From Paracoccaceae bacterium (GTDB lineage Bacteria > Pseudomonadota > Alphaproteobacteria > Rhodobacterales > Rhodobacteraceae): a DNA stretch of 64,000 nt. A program made the position numbers and the translations under genes. The stretch is taken from NCBI GenBank assembly GCA_030148225.1, contig JASBTX010000009.1:124001-188000 (forward strand), read 5' to 3'. How positions within the stretch are numbered: position 1 is the first letter of the stretch; each line of letters opens with the position of its first letter. Below, piece by piece: positions 55,820-64,000 of the stretch. Under the pieces are notes generated by a model. That model was not told the origin of the DNA. It ran no database searches and saw only the letters and a list, made by a program, of their open reading frames with translations.

Positions 55820-57496
55820 ATGGCTTACAAATCCGACATTGAAATTGCCCGTGAGGCAAAGAAGCGGCCCATTCAGGAAATCGGCGCCAAGCTGGGCATC
55901 GGTTCGGACGATCTGCTTCCCTATGGCCATGACAAGGCCAAGGTCAGCCAAGCGCTGATCAATTCGGTTCAGGAAAAACCGAATGGCAAGCTGATCCTTG
56001 TCACCGCGATCAATCCGACCCCAGCGGGGGAAGGCAAGACCACGACAACCGTCGGTCTGGGCGACGGTTTGAACCGGATCGGCAAGAACGCCTGCGTCTG
56101 CATCCGCGAAGCCTCGCTTGGGCCGAATTTCGGCATGAAGGGCGGTGCCGCGGGTGGCGGCTATGCCCAGGTCGTGCCGATGGAAGACATGAACCTGCAT
56201 TTCACCGGGGATTTTCACGCCATCACCTCGGCCCATTCGCTGTTGTCGGCGATGATCGACAATCACATCTATTGGGGCAACGAATGCGAAATCGACATCC
56301 GGCGCGTTCAGTGGAAGCGGGTTGTCGATATGAATGACCGCGCGCTGCGCCAAATCACCTGTTCGCTGGGTGGTGTGGCCAACGGGTTCCCGCGCGAGGC
56401 GGGTTTCGACATAACGGTCGCCTCCGAGGTCATGGCGATCCTGTGTCTGGCGCGGGATCTGAAGGACCTGCAAAAGCGGCTTGGTGACATGATCGTGGCC
56501 TATCGCCGTGACCGGAGCCCGGTCTATTGCCGCGACATCAAGGCCGATGGCGCCATGACCGTGCTGCTAAAGGACGCGATGCAACCCAACCTCGTGCAGA
56601 CGCTGGAGAACAACCCGGCATTCGTGCATGGCGGACCCTTTGCCAATATCGCGCATGGCTGCAATTCGGTGATTGCCACCACGACGGCGCTCAAGCTGGC
56701 CGATTATGTGGTGACCGAAGCCGGCTTTGGTGCCGATCTGGGTGCCGAGAAATTCCTGAATATCAAGTGCCGCAAGGCCGGGCTGGCCCCCGATTGCGTC
56801 GTGCTGGTGGCGACGGTCAGGGCGATGAAGATGAATGGCGGCGTGGCCAAGGCCGATCTGGGCGCCGAAAATGTCGAAGCCGTCCGCGCCGGTTGCCCCA
56901 ACCTTGGCCGGCATATCGAGAATCTGAAATCCTTTGGCGTGCCTGTGGTGGTCGCGATCAACCACTTTGTCACGGACACGGATGCCGAAGTGCAGGCGGT
57001 CAAGGATTTCGTTGCCGAACATGGATCAGAGGCCATCGTGTCGCGCCACTGGGAACTCGGCTCGGAAGGGTCGGCCGATCTGGCCACCCGCGTTGCGGAA
57101 ATTGCCGATAGCGGTCAGTCGCAATTCGCGCCGATCTATCCTGACGAGATGACGCTTTTTGAGAAGATCGAGACCATCGCCAAGCGTATCTACCGCGCAG
57201 ACGAGGTATTGGCCGACAAGAAGATCCGCGATCAGCTGAGGCTCTGGGAAGAGCAGGGTTATGGCCATCTGCCGGTCTGCATGGCCAAAACGCAGTACAG
57301 TTTCTCGACCGATCCGAACCTGCGCGGAGCACCCACGGGGCATTCCGTGCCGGTGCGCGAGGTGCGTCTGAGCGCGGGGGCCGGTTTCGTGGTGGTTGTC
57401 TGCGGTGAGATCATGACCATGCCGGGCCTGCCACGCGTACCAAGCGCCGAGAACATCATGCTGAACGATGAGGGCCAGATCGAGGGTCTGTTCTGA
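55820..57496 (+). CDS. fhs: Formate--tetrahydrofolate ligase
   Basis: Encodes 558 residues, standard length. Makes 10-formyl-THF from formate, THF and ATP. The P-loop region [19 protein letters not shown] and the [19 protein letters not shown] block are exact family marks. The start at 55820 has a GGGGGGAG site. With folD 97 bases downstream it forms the folate one-carbon module that can oxidise or assimilate formate. Confidence 0.97.
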   Translation: MAYKSDIEIAREAKKRPIQEIGAKLGIGSDDLLPYGHDKAKVSQALINSVQEKPNGKLILVTAINPTPAGEGKTTTTVGLGDGLNRIGKNACVCIREASLGPNFGMKGGAAGGGYAQVVPMEDMNLHFTGDFHAITSAHSLLSAMIDNHIYWGNECEIDIRRVQWKRVVDMNDRALRQITCSLGGVANGFPREAGFDITVASEVMAILCLARDLKDLQKRLGDMIVAYRRDRSPVYCRDIKADGAMTVLLKDAMQPNLVQTLENNPAFVHGGPFANIAHGCNSVIATTTALKLADYVVTEAGFGADLGAEKFLNIKCRKAGLAPDCVVLVATVRAMKMNGGVAKADLGAENVEAVRAGCPNLGRHIENLKSFGVPVVVAINHFVTDTDAEVQAVKDFVAEHGSEAIVSRHWELGSEGSADLATRVAEIADSGQSQFAPIYPDEMTLFEKIETIAKRIYRADEVLADKKIRDQLRLWEEQGYGHLPVCMAKTQYSFSTDPNLRGAPTGHSVPVREVRLSAGAGFVVVVCGEIMTMPGLPRVPSAENIMLNDEGQIEGLF

Positions 57497-57501
57497 TCCG
57501 G

Positions 57502-57548
57502 TCCCGTGGCGGCGACGGTGAAAACCGCTGCCGCCGCCGCGGGGTTTT
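57502..57548 (+). terminator. Imperfect terminator-like hairpin after fhs
   Basis: A G/C-rich stem (CCCGTGGCGGC against GCCGCCGCCGCGGG, imperfect) is followed by GGGGTTTT. It could reduce read-through into folD. Confidence 0.5.
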
Positions 57549-57592
57549 GCGCGCGTGCATGAGTATTTGGACAAAGAAGAAGGGATGCAGGG

Positions 57593-58486
57593 ATGAGTGC
57601 TGAGATCATCGACGGAAAGGCCTTTGCCGCGACGGTACGCGAAAAGGTGGCCACCCATGTCGCGCGGCTGAAGGAAGAGGCGGGCATCGTGCCGGGGTTG
57701 GCGGTGGTGCTGGTGGGCGAGGATCCGGCAAGCCAGGTTTATGTGCGCTCGAAGGGTAAGCAGACCGTCGAAGTTGGCATGAATTCCTACGAGCATAAGC
57801 TGGCAGCGGACACGTCGGAGGCCGATCTTCTGGCATTGATCACGCAGTTGAACAACGATCCGGCGGTGCATGGGATTCTGGTGCAACTACCGTTGCCGGG
57901 GCACCTGAACGAGGATCTGGTGATCAATTCCATCGATCCGGCCAAGGATGTCGACGGTTTTCACATCTCGAATGTCGGGTTGCTGGGCACCGGTCAGAAA
58001 TCGATGGTGCCCTGTACACCGCTGGGATGTCTGATGATGCTGCGCGATCATCTGGGCAGCCTGTCGGGGCTGAATGCCGTGGTGATCGGGCGGTCGAATA
58101 TCGTGGGCAAGCCGATGGCCAACCTGTTGCTGGGCGACAGCTGTACCGTGACGATCGCGCATTCGCGCACCCGCGATCTGGCGGATGTGGTGCGGCGTGC
58201 CGATATCGTCGTTGCCGCCGTTGGCCGGGCCGAGATGGTGCCCGGCGACTGGATCGGGCCGGGTGCCACCGTGATCGATGTGGGCATCAACCGGATCGAC
58301 AAGCCCGGGGGGGGAACGCGGCTGGTGGGGGATGTTGATTTTGCATCCGCCAGCGCGGTCGCGGGTGCGATTACACCTGTGCCCGGCGGGGTCGGGCCGA
58401 TGACGATTGCCTGTCTGTTGGCCAATACGCTGACGGCCTGCTGCAGGGCCAATGGTCTGGAAGAGCCCGAGGGGCTGACCGCCTAG
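57593..58486 (+). CDS. folD: Bifunctional methylenetetrahydrofolate dehydrogenase/cyclohydrolase
   Basis: Encodes 297 residues, standard length. Interconverts 5,10-methylene-, methenyl- and 10-formyl-THF. Marks: YVRSKGKQT with the catalytic Lys, VQLPLPGHL, the NADP-binding [15 protein letters not shown], and [12 protein letters not shown]. Works on the product of fhs. Confidence 0.96.
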   Translation: MSAEIIDGKAFAATVREKVATHVARLKEEAGIVPGLAVVLVGEDPASQVYVRSKGKQTVEVGMNSYEHKLAADTSEADLLALITQLNNDPAVHGILVQLPLPGHLNEDLVINSIDPAKDVDGFHISNVGLLGTGQKSMVPCTPLGCLMMLRDHLGSLSGLNAVVIGRSNIVGKPMANLLLGDSCTVTIAHSRTRDLADVVRRADIVVAAVGRAEMVPGDWIGPGATVIDVGINRIDKPGGGTRLVGDVDFASASAVAGAITPVPGGVGPMTIACLLANTLTACCRANGLEEPEGLTA

Positions 58487-58911
58487 GCGTCCACGGGCAC
58501 CATCGTGCCCATGAGGACAGCGACGGGCCTGAGGCTGCCATTCGCCTCGGCGTGAACATCGGCCCTGACCACAAAGAGCCGGCGGCCCGGTTTGATCACG
58601 TGGCCGGTGGCGATCAATGCCTCACCCGATGCGGGTGAGAGGAGGTTGATCTTGATCTCTGCAGTCACCACCTCGTGGTCCGGGGCCATCATGCTGAGCG
58701 CAGAATAACCCGCCGCGCTGTCGCCCAGCGCAAAGGTGACCGCCGCGTGGCCATGGCCCTGTTGCTGTGCAAAGGCCGGGCTGAGGGGGGCGCGCAACGT
58801 CACGCTGCCGGGCGAGATGCCGGTGATTTCGGCACCGAGGCTTTGCATCATGGTCTGACGCTGAAAACTTTTCCGGATGCGGGCGGCAAGTTCAGCCGAT
58901 GCGGTCGTCAT
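58483..58911 (-). CDS. PaaI-type thioesterase
   Basis: Encodes 142 residues, hotdog fold with the central [20 protein letters not shown] (G-H-G-H variant of the family HGG motif; the Asp is kept) and the [12 protein letters not shown] sheet. Hydrolyses acyl-CoA or phenylacetyl-CoA-like thioesters. Overlaps folD convergently by four bases. Confidence 0.85.
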   Translation of the reverse strand: MTTASAELAARIRKSFQRQTMMQSLGAEITGISPGSVTLRAPLSPAFAQQQGHGHAAVTFALGDSAAGYSALSMMAPDHEVVTAEIKINLLSPASGEALIATGHVIKPGRRLFVVRADVHAEANGSLRPVAVLMGTMVPVDA

Positions 58912-58920
58912 GGCGGCAGG

Positions 58921-59652
58921 TTATCCCCGCAAAACCGGCCGGCGCAAGCGCGTGTTCGCGTGGGGCCGGTCAGTGGCGCAGGGCGGAGCGGGGATACGCA
59001 TCGCCTGCCTGCCGGTGGTGATGGCAAATGCGCTGGCGGGAAAGAGCCCGGTCAAGGGCGCTGCGTCCCAGGCGAGACCCCCGGTATAGGTGCCGAAAGC
59101 GGGCATGATCAGACGATGTTCGTCAAACAGGAAACAGGGGCAGGAGAGGTGGCCGCCGCGCGCGGAAAGCCGCGCCTTGGGGTGGAAATGCCCAGAAATC
59201 TCACCGCGGGTATCCGGGAGGGCACCAGGCTGGGCGATATGGCGGAATGTCAGATTTCCCGACAGATATTCAGCCAGGTGGCTGCCACCGAACCCGACCG
59301 GGCCGGGGTCATGATTTCCTTCGATCCAGATCCATTCGCGCCCTGCCATCAGCCGTGTCAGCAAATCATGATCCCCGCGCGACAGCGCATGGCTGGACTC
59401 GATATCGTCGAAACTGTCACCCAGGCAGATGACGCGCGCCGGTGCATATTTCTGAACCGCAGTGTCGAGGCGCATCAGCGTGTCGAGCGTTTCATAGGGG
59501 GGCAGAAGGCCACCGCCGCCGCGCGCGCGGCGCTCTGATTTGCCCAGATGCATGTCTGAGACGATCAGTGCCCGGTCGGATGGCCACCAGAGCGCGCCCG
59601 AGGCCGATGCCACAAGATGCTCTCCTGCCAGTGTGACGCTGCATTCGTTCAT
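58921..59652 (-). CDS. pdeM: Ligase-associated DNA damage response metallophosphoesterase
   Basis: Encodes 243 residues. The calcineurin-like metal motifs are SDMHLGK, CLGDSFDD, EGNHD and SGHFHP. This matches the PdeM type found next to the Lhr-like helicase and, in full clusters, an ATP-dependent ligase and exonuclease; here only the helicase follows. It lies 20 bases downstream of the helicase. The C-terminal 40 residues are unusual and Arg/Pro-rich. Confidence 0.85.
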   Translation of the reverse strand: MNECSVTLAGEHLVASASGALWWPSDRALIVSDMHLGKSERRARGGGGLLPPYETLDTLMRLDTAVQKYAPARVICLGDSFDDIESSHALSRGDHDLLTRLMAGREWIWIEGNHDPGPVGFGGSHLAEYLSGNLTFRHIAQPGALPDTRGEISGHFHPKARLSARGGHLSCPCFLFDEHRLIMPAFGTYTGGLAWDAAPLTGLFPASAFAITTGRQAMRIPAPPCATDRPHANTRLRRPVLRG

Positions 59653-59672
59653 AGTTTGTTCTTATCAGCCGG

Positions 59673-62084
59673 TCAGGTTTCCGCAAGCCCTGCCGCAGCG
59701 ATCAATGCGCTGGCTTCTTCTGCGAGCAGTCGCTCTTCTGCTGCGCCCCGGACGGGGACCTTGCCCATTTCCAGAAAGAGCGGTGCCGCCAGCGGGGTAA
59801 CGCGATCCAGCCGCCTGAGATCGACGCGGGATTTGGTGCGCGCGATCATCTCTTCGATACGGCCGAAATCGACCAGCCCGCGCTGTGCCTCTTCGCGGGT
59901 GATGGCAAGCATCAGGTGGTCGGGATCGTATTTCAGAAGCGTGTCGTACAGGATATCCGAGCTGAAGCTTGTCTGGCGGCCGTTCTTGCGCTTGCCGCCC
60001 GGCTGATTGCGGTCGATCAGGCCTGCGATCGTGGCGGATGCCTTGAAGGTGCGTTTCATCACGGCATTTCCGGCCAGCCATCGGTCAAACCCTTCGCGAA
60101 TATGCTGCTCAGCAAAGAGCGGTTCGGGATCGGTCAGCGGGGTGAGCCCCCAGATAAGCGTGGCATAATCCGTGGCGACAAATCCCAGCGGGTTCAGCCC
60201 AAGCGCCTCCATCCGCTGGGTCAGGAGCAGCCCGAGTGTCTGCATGGCGTTGCGTCCGGCAAATCCATAGACGCAGATATGTTCGCGGTTTTCATGCGGG
60301 AAGCTCTCGATCAGCAGGCGGTCGGCGGTGGGCAGGCAGGAGATTTCCTGCTGCAGGCGCAGCCATTCGGCGGTGTGCGCGGGCAGGTCGGGCCAGTCAT
60401 CCAGTCTGAACATGTTCAGAATGCGTGATGAGAGCTGCGTCGAGGTAGCAAATTTTGTACCCATGAAAGTCGCGATGCGCGGTTTGCGGGCTGGCTGTTC
60501 GGTAACTTCGACCGTCATCTCGCGCAGCCCCTCGAAACGGACGATACGGCCCGCCATCAGAAACGTGTCACCATAGCTGAGCGTGGCGGCAAAGCTCTCT
60601 TCTATTTCGCCAAGCGCACGGCCACCACGCCGGTTCTTGAGGCGCACGCCCAGTTTGTCCGTGTCCTGTATCGTGCCGATATTCATTCGGATTTGCACAG
60701 CCGCGCGCGGATCGCGCAGCCGCCAGCGCAGATCGGGGTCTTGCACCAACCGCTGCCAGCGATCGTAAGAGCGCAGCGCATAGCCGCCGGTTGCACAAAA
60801 CGCGAGGCATTCATCAAATTCCCCGCGTGTCAGATCGCGATAGGCACCGGTTGTTTGCACCTCGGCGCAAAGTTCGTCGGCATCGAACGGTCCGGCGGCG
60901 GCACGGATGAGAATGTGCTGACAGAGCACGTCGCGCGGCCCACGGCCCATGGGATCACCATCCAGTTCATGTGCCCGCACCGCATCCAGCGCGGCAGCAC
61001 ATTCGACAACCTCGAACCGGTTGGCCGGCACCAGAATAGCCTTTGACGGCGCGTTGTAGCGGTGGTTGGCACGGCCAATACGCTGAACCAGCCGTTTGAC
61101 GTTCTTGGGGGCGCCGATCTGGATGACAAGATCGACATCGCCCCAGTCAATGCCGAGATCCAGAGAGCCCGTGCAGACAATGGCCCTGAGCGCGCCCGCG
61201 ACCATCGCCGCCTCGACGCGTTTTCGTTGTTCCCGGTCCAGCGAACCGTGATGGATGCCGATGGGCAGATCATCGGTGTTTTCCAGCCAGAGGGCATGAA
61301 AGAAGATTTCCGCCTGCGCACGGGTGTTGTGGAAGATCAGCGTTGTGCGGTGTTTTTTGACTTCGTCTAGTACCGCCCGGATCGCGTATCGCCCGCCGCC
61401 ACCGACCCAGGGTGGGGCCTCTTGGGTCAACAGCATCGAGATATCAGGATCGGGGCCGGGATCGGCGTGCAGGATGGTGCAGGGCGTGGGGTGGCAGGCG
61501 AGATAAGTGGCAATCGCACCGGGATCCTCGACCGTTGCCGACAGGCCCGTGCGCCGCAGGCCGGGGGCCAGCGTCTCGAGCCGGGACAGGCACAGCATGA
61601 GTTGATCGCCGCGTTTGGATTCCGCCAGCGCATGGATTTCATCAACGATCACGCGCTTCAGCCCGCTGAACATGTGCGCGGCATCTTCGTATGACAGCAA
61701 GAGCGCCAGACTCTCGGGTGTGGTCAGCAGGATATGGGGCGGGTCTGCGCGCTGGCGTTTGCGGCGCGAATGCGGTGTGTCGCCGGTGCGGTCCTCGATC
61801 CGGATCGGCAGGTTCATTTCGTCGACCGGCGTTCTCAGATTGCGCTTGATATCGGCGGCCAGTGCCTTGAGCGGAGAGATATAGAGCGTGTGCAGCCCCT
61901 GATGCCCGCCATCGGCCAGTTCGACAAGACTGGGCAGGAAACCGGCCAGCGTCTTGCCGCCGCCGGTGGGGGCAATCAGAAGGAGTGACCGGTCATCACG
62001 CGCATCGAGTATATCGCGCTGATGGGGATGGAGTGACCAACCGCGGGCGGCGAACCACGCATCAAATGCCGGGGGCAGGGACAT
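59673..62084 (-). CDS. Ligase-associated DEXH-box helicase (Lhr family)
   Basis: Encodes 803 residues. Superfamily 2 helicase with Walker A APTGGGKT, DEIH box, the VQRIGRANH motif VI and a long Lhr C-terminal half including the DUF4910-type region. This ligase-associated form belongs to a DNA-repair module with PdeM. The start at 62084 (MSLPPAFDAWFAARGW) is the natural one. No ligase gene is in the window. Confidence 0.92.
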   Translation of the reverse strand: MSLPPAFDAWFAARGWSLHPHQRDILDARDDRSLLLIAPTGGGKTLAGFLPSLVELADGGHQGLHTLYISPLKALAADIKRNLRTPVDEMNLPIRIEDRTGDTPHSRRKRQRADPPHILLTTPESLALLLSYEDAAHMFSGLKRVIVDEIHALAESKRGDQLMLCLSRLETLAPGLRRTGLSATVEDPGAIATYLACHPTPCTILHADPGPDPDISMLLTQEAPPWVGGGGRYAIRAVLDEVKKHRTTLIFHNTRAQAEIFFHALWLENTDDLPIGIHHGSLDREQRKRVEAAMVAGALRAIVCTGSLDLGIDWGDVDLVIQIGAPKNVKRLVQRIGRANHRYNAPSKAILVPANRFEVVECAAALDAVRAHELDGDPMGRGPRDVLCQHILIRAAAGPFDADELCAEVQTTGAYRDLTRGEFDECLAFCATGGYALRSYDRWQRLVQDPDLRWRLRDPRAAVQIRMNIGTIQDTDKLGVRLKNRRGGRALGEIEESFAATLSYGDTFLMAGRIVRFEGLREMTVEVTEQPARKPRIATFMGTKFATSTQLSSRILNMFRLDDWPDLPAHTAEWLRLQQEISCLPTADRLLIESFPHENREHICVYGFAGRNAMQTLGLLLTQRMEALGLNPLGFVATDYATLIWGLTPLTDPEPLFAEQHIREGFDRWLAGNAVMKRTFKASATIAGLIDRNQPGGKRKNGRQTSFSSDILYDTLLKYDPDHLMLAITREEAQRGLVDFGRIEEMIARTKSRVDLRRLDRVTPLAAPLFLEMGKVPVRGAAEERLLAEEASALIAAAGLAET

Positions 62085-62124
62085 GGGCCCGTTCTAGCCG
62101 GATCAGCAACGAAATGAAAAGCGG

Positions 62125-62136
62125 CGAACGCGTTCG
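62125..62136 (+). promoter_or_regulatory. 12-bp perfect palindrome upstream of the helicase
   Basis: CGAACGCGTTCG lies in the 76-base gap before the helicase start. It is a candidate operator; it has the GAAC/GTTC arms of SOS boxes but with two bases between them, not the spacing of the known alphaproteobacterial LexA box. Confidence 0.35.
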
Positions 62137-62160
62137 ACTGCCGCGCCCGGGGCGCAGGGC

Positions 62161-63474
62161 CTATTTCGCGATTTCTTCGTCGCGCACGAACATATTGCTC
62201 CAGGCCGCTTCCAGCATACCGGGCGTCATCTGATAAGGAATGCCTTCAAATTCGCAGATCGCGATTAGCTGGTCGATCAAAAAGACTGGCTGATAATTGG
62301 CAAAGTTGTTGTCGATCGTGGGGTATTTGGTCTGCATGAGATAGATGAGGCTATCCTCATCCAGCGGCATGCCTTTTTTCTTGGCCACGAGCGCGAATAT
62401 CTTGAGAAATCCTTCGGCGTCGGGGCCGTCAATCTTGATCTTGTGGGCGATGCGGCGCAGCGCGGCGCCGTCAAAAATTTCGTTCGGGTGATAGTTGGTT
62501 GAAAACACCACAAGTGTATCAAAAGGCACCATGAATTTCTCGCCCGATTGCAGGGCAAGGATGTCCTCGCCCCCCTCGAGCGGGACGATCCAGCGGTTGA
62601 CGAGCGCCTGTGGCGGGTCTTCCTGCCGGCCAAGGTCGTCGACGATAAAGAGCCCGCCATTTGATTTGAGCTGCAATGGTGCCTGATAGGTGCGGGCTGT
62701 CGGATTGTATTTCAGGTCCAGCATGTCGAGCGTCAGTTCACCGCCGGTGATGACGGTGGGGCGCACGCAATACACATAGCGCCGGTCAAATTGTGCGCCG
62801 GTCCTGCGCAGGCTGTTGCCTTGCGTTTCTTCGATGCCGACCGGTGTGTGAATGATCGGATCATAAACCGAAATGATCTGCCCGGAATATTCGATGGCCT
62901 GTGGAACATAGATCGTGTCGCCAAGCGCGTCGCGGATGCCGTTCGAGATCGAGGATTTGCCGTTGCCGGGCGGGCCATACATCAGGATCGATTTGCCCGA
63001 CGTAACGGCGGGGCCCAGCTTGTCCAGCAGGCCGGGCGGCAGGATCAGATGCCCCATCGCGGCAATCAGTGCCTGCCGCGTGAGCCTGATCTTGCGGATC
63101 GACTGTGCCTCGACCTGTTTTTCGTAGGCGGCAAGCGGCACGGGCATCGCGCCGTAATATTCAGACTGAGCCAATGCATCCAGCGCGCGCGCCTTGCCGG
63201 CATCAGAGAGCTGATAGCTCATCTCATTGCTGGCGGCCGCGGCACTGAGCGTCCCCATCGCCTCGATCAGTTTCTGTTCGCGCGCCATATCGATCAGTTC
63301 CTGCGTCAGGGGCAGGGATAGCGCGATGCTTTTTGAAATGTCGGTTGCGCGTTGCAGATTGCGCCGAAAGATTGTCTTGAGAAGGATATCACGCATCATG
63401 ACCATGGTCAGACCGGTTTCATCCAGCGTCTTGGGTGCGCGCGGGGCCATCTGGTCAATATTCTGAACGTTCAC
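62161..63474 (-). CDS. AAA-type ATPase associated with a prepilin peptidase gene
   Basis: Encodes 437 residues from a GTG at 63474 (GAGGA site). A helical N-domain (about 1-130) precedes an AAA ATPase with Walker A GPPGNGKSS (about 168-176) and Walker B-like FIVDDLGRQEDPP, then VVFSTNYHPNEIFDGAA as sensor region. The long form and its place beside a CpaA-type prepilin peptidase suggest work in Flp/Tad pilus assembly, but it is not CpaE or CpaF. Exact function unknown. Confidence 0.8.
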   Translation of the reverse strand: MNVQNIDQMAPRAPKTLDETGLTMVMMRDILLKTIFRRNLQRATDISKSIALSLPLTQELIDMAREQKLIEAMGTLSAAAASNEMSYQLSDAGKARALDALAQSEYYGAMPVPLAAYEKQVEAQSIRKIRLTRQALIAAMGHLILPPGLLDKLGPAVTSGKSILMYGPPGNGKSSISNGIRDALGDTIYVPQAIEYSGQIISVYDPIIHTPVGIEETQGNSLRRTGAQFDRRYVYCVRPTVITGGELTLDMLDLKYNPTARTYQAPLQLKSNGGLFIVDDLGRQEDPPQALVNRWIVPLEGGEDILALQSGEKFMVPFDTLVVFSTNYHPNEIFDGAALRRIAHKIKIDGPDAEGFLKIFALVAKKKGMPLDEDSLIYLMQTKYPTIDNNFANYQPVFLIDQLIAICEFEGIPYQMTPGMLEAAWSNMFVRDEEIAK

Positions 63475-63581
63475 CGTATCATCCTCGGGCTGTCTGTTCT
63501 TGTCCTTGCACTCAACAATCTTAAAAAAATGGCCTCATCATGGCAGTTTATGTGTTTCGGCCAGTGGAATCGGGTGTCTGG

Positions 63582-64000
63582 TCATCCGCCCGCTCCGCGC
63601 AGCACGGAAAGCAGCAGATAGGCAAAGAGCGTAAAACTGATCGCCAGCCCCATGGGAAAGAGTCGCTCTTCCTGCCACGATTTCCAGTCTGGCGTGGCCC
63701 GCTGCATGGCGGGGATGAATTTGAAGATGCGGTGCGTGACAAAGGCCGCCAGCAAAACGCCGGAAAAGAGGAAGATCACAGGCATCGTGTCTTCGGGGGC
63801 GATGAATGGTGCCATTGCCGCGGCATATTTCGCATCCCCCGCACCCAGCACCCCGGCAGCGTTAAAGAGAATGCCCAGCACCAGGACGATCAGAAACTGC
63901 AGCCAGCGCCAGAGATAGACATCAAAGCTGAAGGCAAAGGGACCGATCACCAGAAAGATCAGCATCAGCGCCAGCACGGCCTGGTTCTTGATGAGCATGA
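63582..64000 (-). CDS. Prepilin peptidase, CpaA/TadV-like (A24), 5' end outside the window
   Basis: The visible 138 residues run from a Met at 63998 to the stop. They contain GAGDAKYAAAMAPFIA, the GD-type second aspartate motif of A24 prepilin peptidases, and several membrane helices. The first catalytic Asp, normally in an N-terminal helix before this point, is absent and the frame is open to the edge, so the gene almost certainly continues upstream. Cleaves Flp-type pilins. Related to the ATPase downstream. Confidence 0.82.
   Translation of the reverse strand, partial: MLIKNQAVLALMLIFLVIGPFAFSFDVYLWRWLQFLIVLVLGILFNAAGVLGAGDAKYAAAMAPFIAPEDTMPVIFLFSGVLLAAFVTHRIFKFIPAMQRATPDWKSWQEERLFPMGLAISFTLFAYLLLSVLRGAGG

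Overview
The window is a gene-dense, GC-rich (roughly 60 % by eye) chromosomal stretch of an alphaproteobacterium, most likely a Rhodobacterales/Roseobacter-group member. The basis is an HdaA-type DnaA regulator, a class I lysyl-tRNA synthetase, a short prolyl-tRNA synthetase without the editing insertion, DUF6497, DUF2161 and DUF1150 families, the orders dnaX-ybaB-recR, ydcH-purE-purK and hsp20-DUF1150, and one perfect CtrA-type box (TTAA-N7-TTAAC). I saw no tRNA or rRNA gene, insertion sequence, integrase or CRISPR array, and no gene-free stretch above 300 bases.

Layout. 0-4 kb (minus strand): propionyl-CoA carboxylase beta subunit pccB, followed by ridA and several small lipoprotein or hypothetical genes. 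4-5 kb: a proline-racemase-superfamily enzyme with a Ser/Cys catalytic pair. 5-10.7 kb (minus): perM-like permease, hdaA, ppk, ppx. 10.8-16.3 kb (plus): proS, a DUF2937-peroxiredoxin fusion, a LolC/E permease, lolD and an Ldh-family imine/keto-acid reductase, nearly all overlapping. 16-23 kb: DMT permease, metallopeptidase-like lipoprotein, parE, cold-shock protein, a 20-residue lipoprotein peptide, thioesterase and ettA. 22.8-27.7 kb: nadD, dacB, a DUF4864 protein, class I lysS and a TerB-like protein. 27.8-30.1 kb: a 761-residue beta-helix protein behind the CtrA box, a candidate gene transfer agent head-spike protein. 30-33 kb (minus): dnaX-ybaB-recR. 33-36.9 kb (plus): ankyrin protein, phosphatase, NudC and SRPBCC protein, with the SRP RNA gene on the minus strand. 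36.9-43.6 kb (minus): aldolase, YcgN-like protein, ribF, MaoC, HAD hydrolase, Mn-dependent pyrophosphatase and a flavin-dependent halogenase. 43.7-51.4 kb (plus): DUF2161, SulP transporter, CIRCE-groES-groEL, phnM, EamA transporter and a lipase-like hydrolase. 51.4-53.3 kb (minus): purK, purE, ydcH. 53.4-58.5 kb (plus): hsp20, DUF1150, PhzF, MOSC, fhs, folD. 58.5-64 kb (minus): a PaaI thioesterase, pdeM plus Lhr-type helicase, an AAA ATPase and a prepilin peptidase that runs off the right edge.

Most of this is housekeeping. The most unusual items are the DUF2937-peroxiredoxin fusion, whose junction is an A9 run with stops close behind in both other frames; the CtrA box in front of the putative head-spike gene; the solitary flavin-dependent halogenase; and perfect DnaA boxes, one of them between hdaA and ppk. 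Functional themes are polyphosphate/pyrophosphate turnover (ppk, ppx, ppaC), one-carbon folate metabolism (fhs, folD), propionyl-CoA metabolism, purine synthesis, outer-membrane lipoprotein export and proteostasis.
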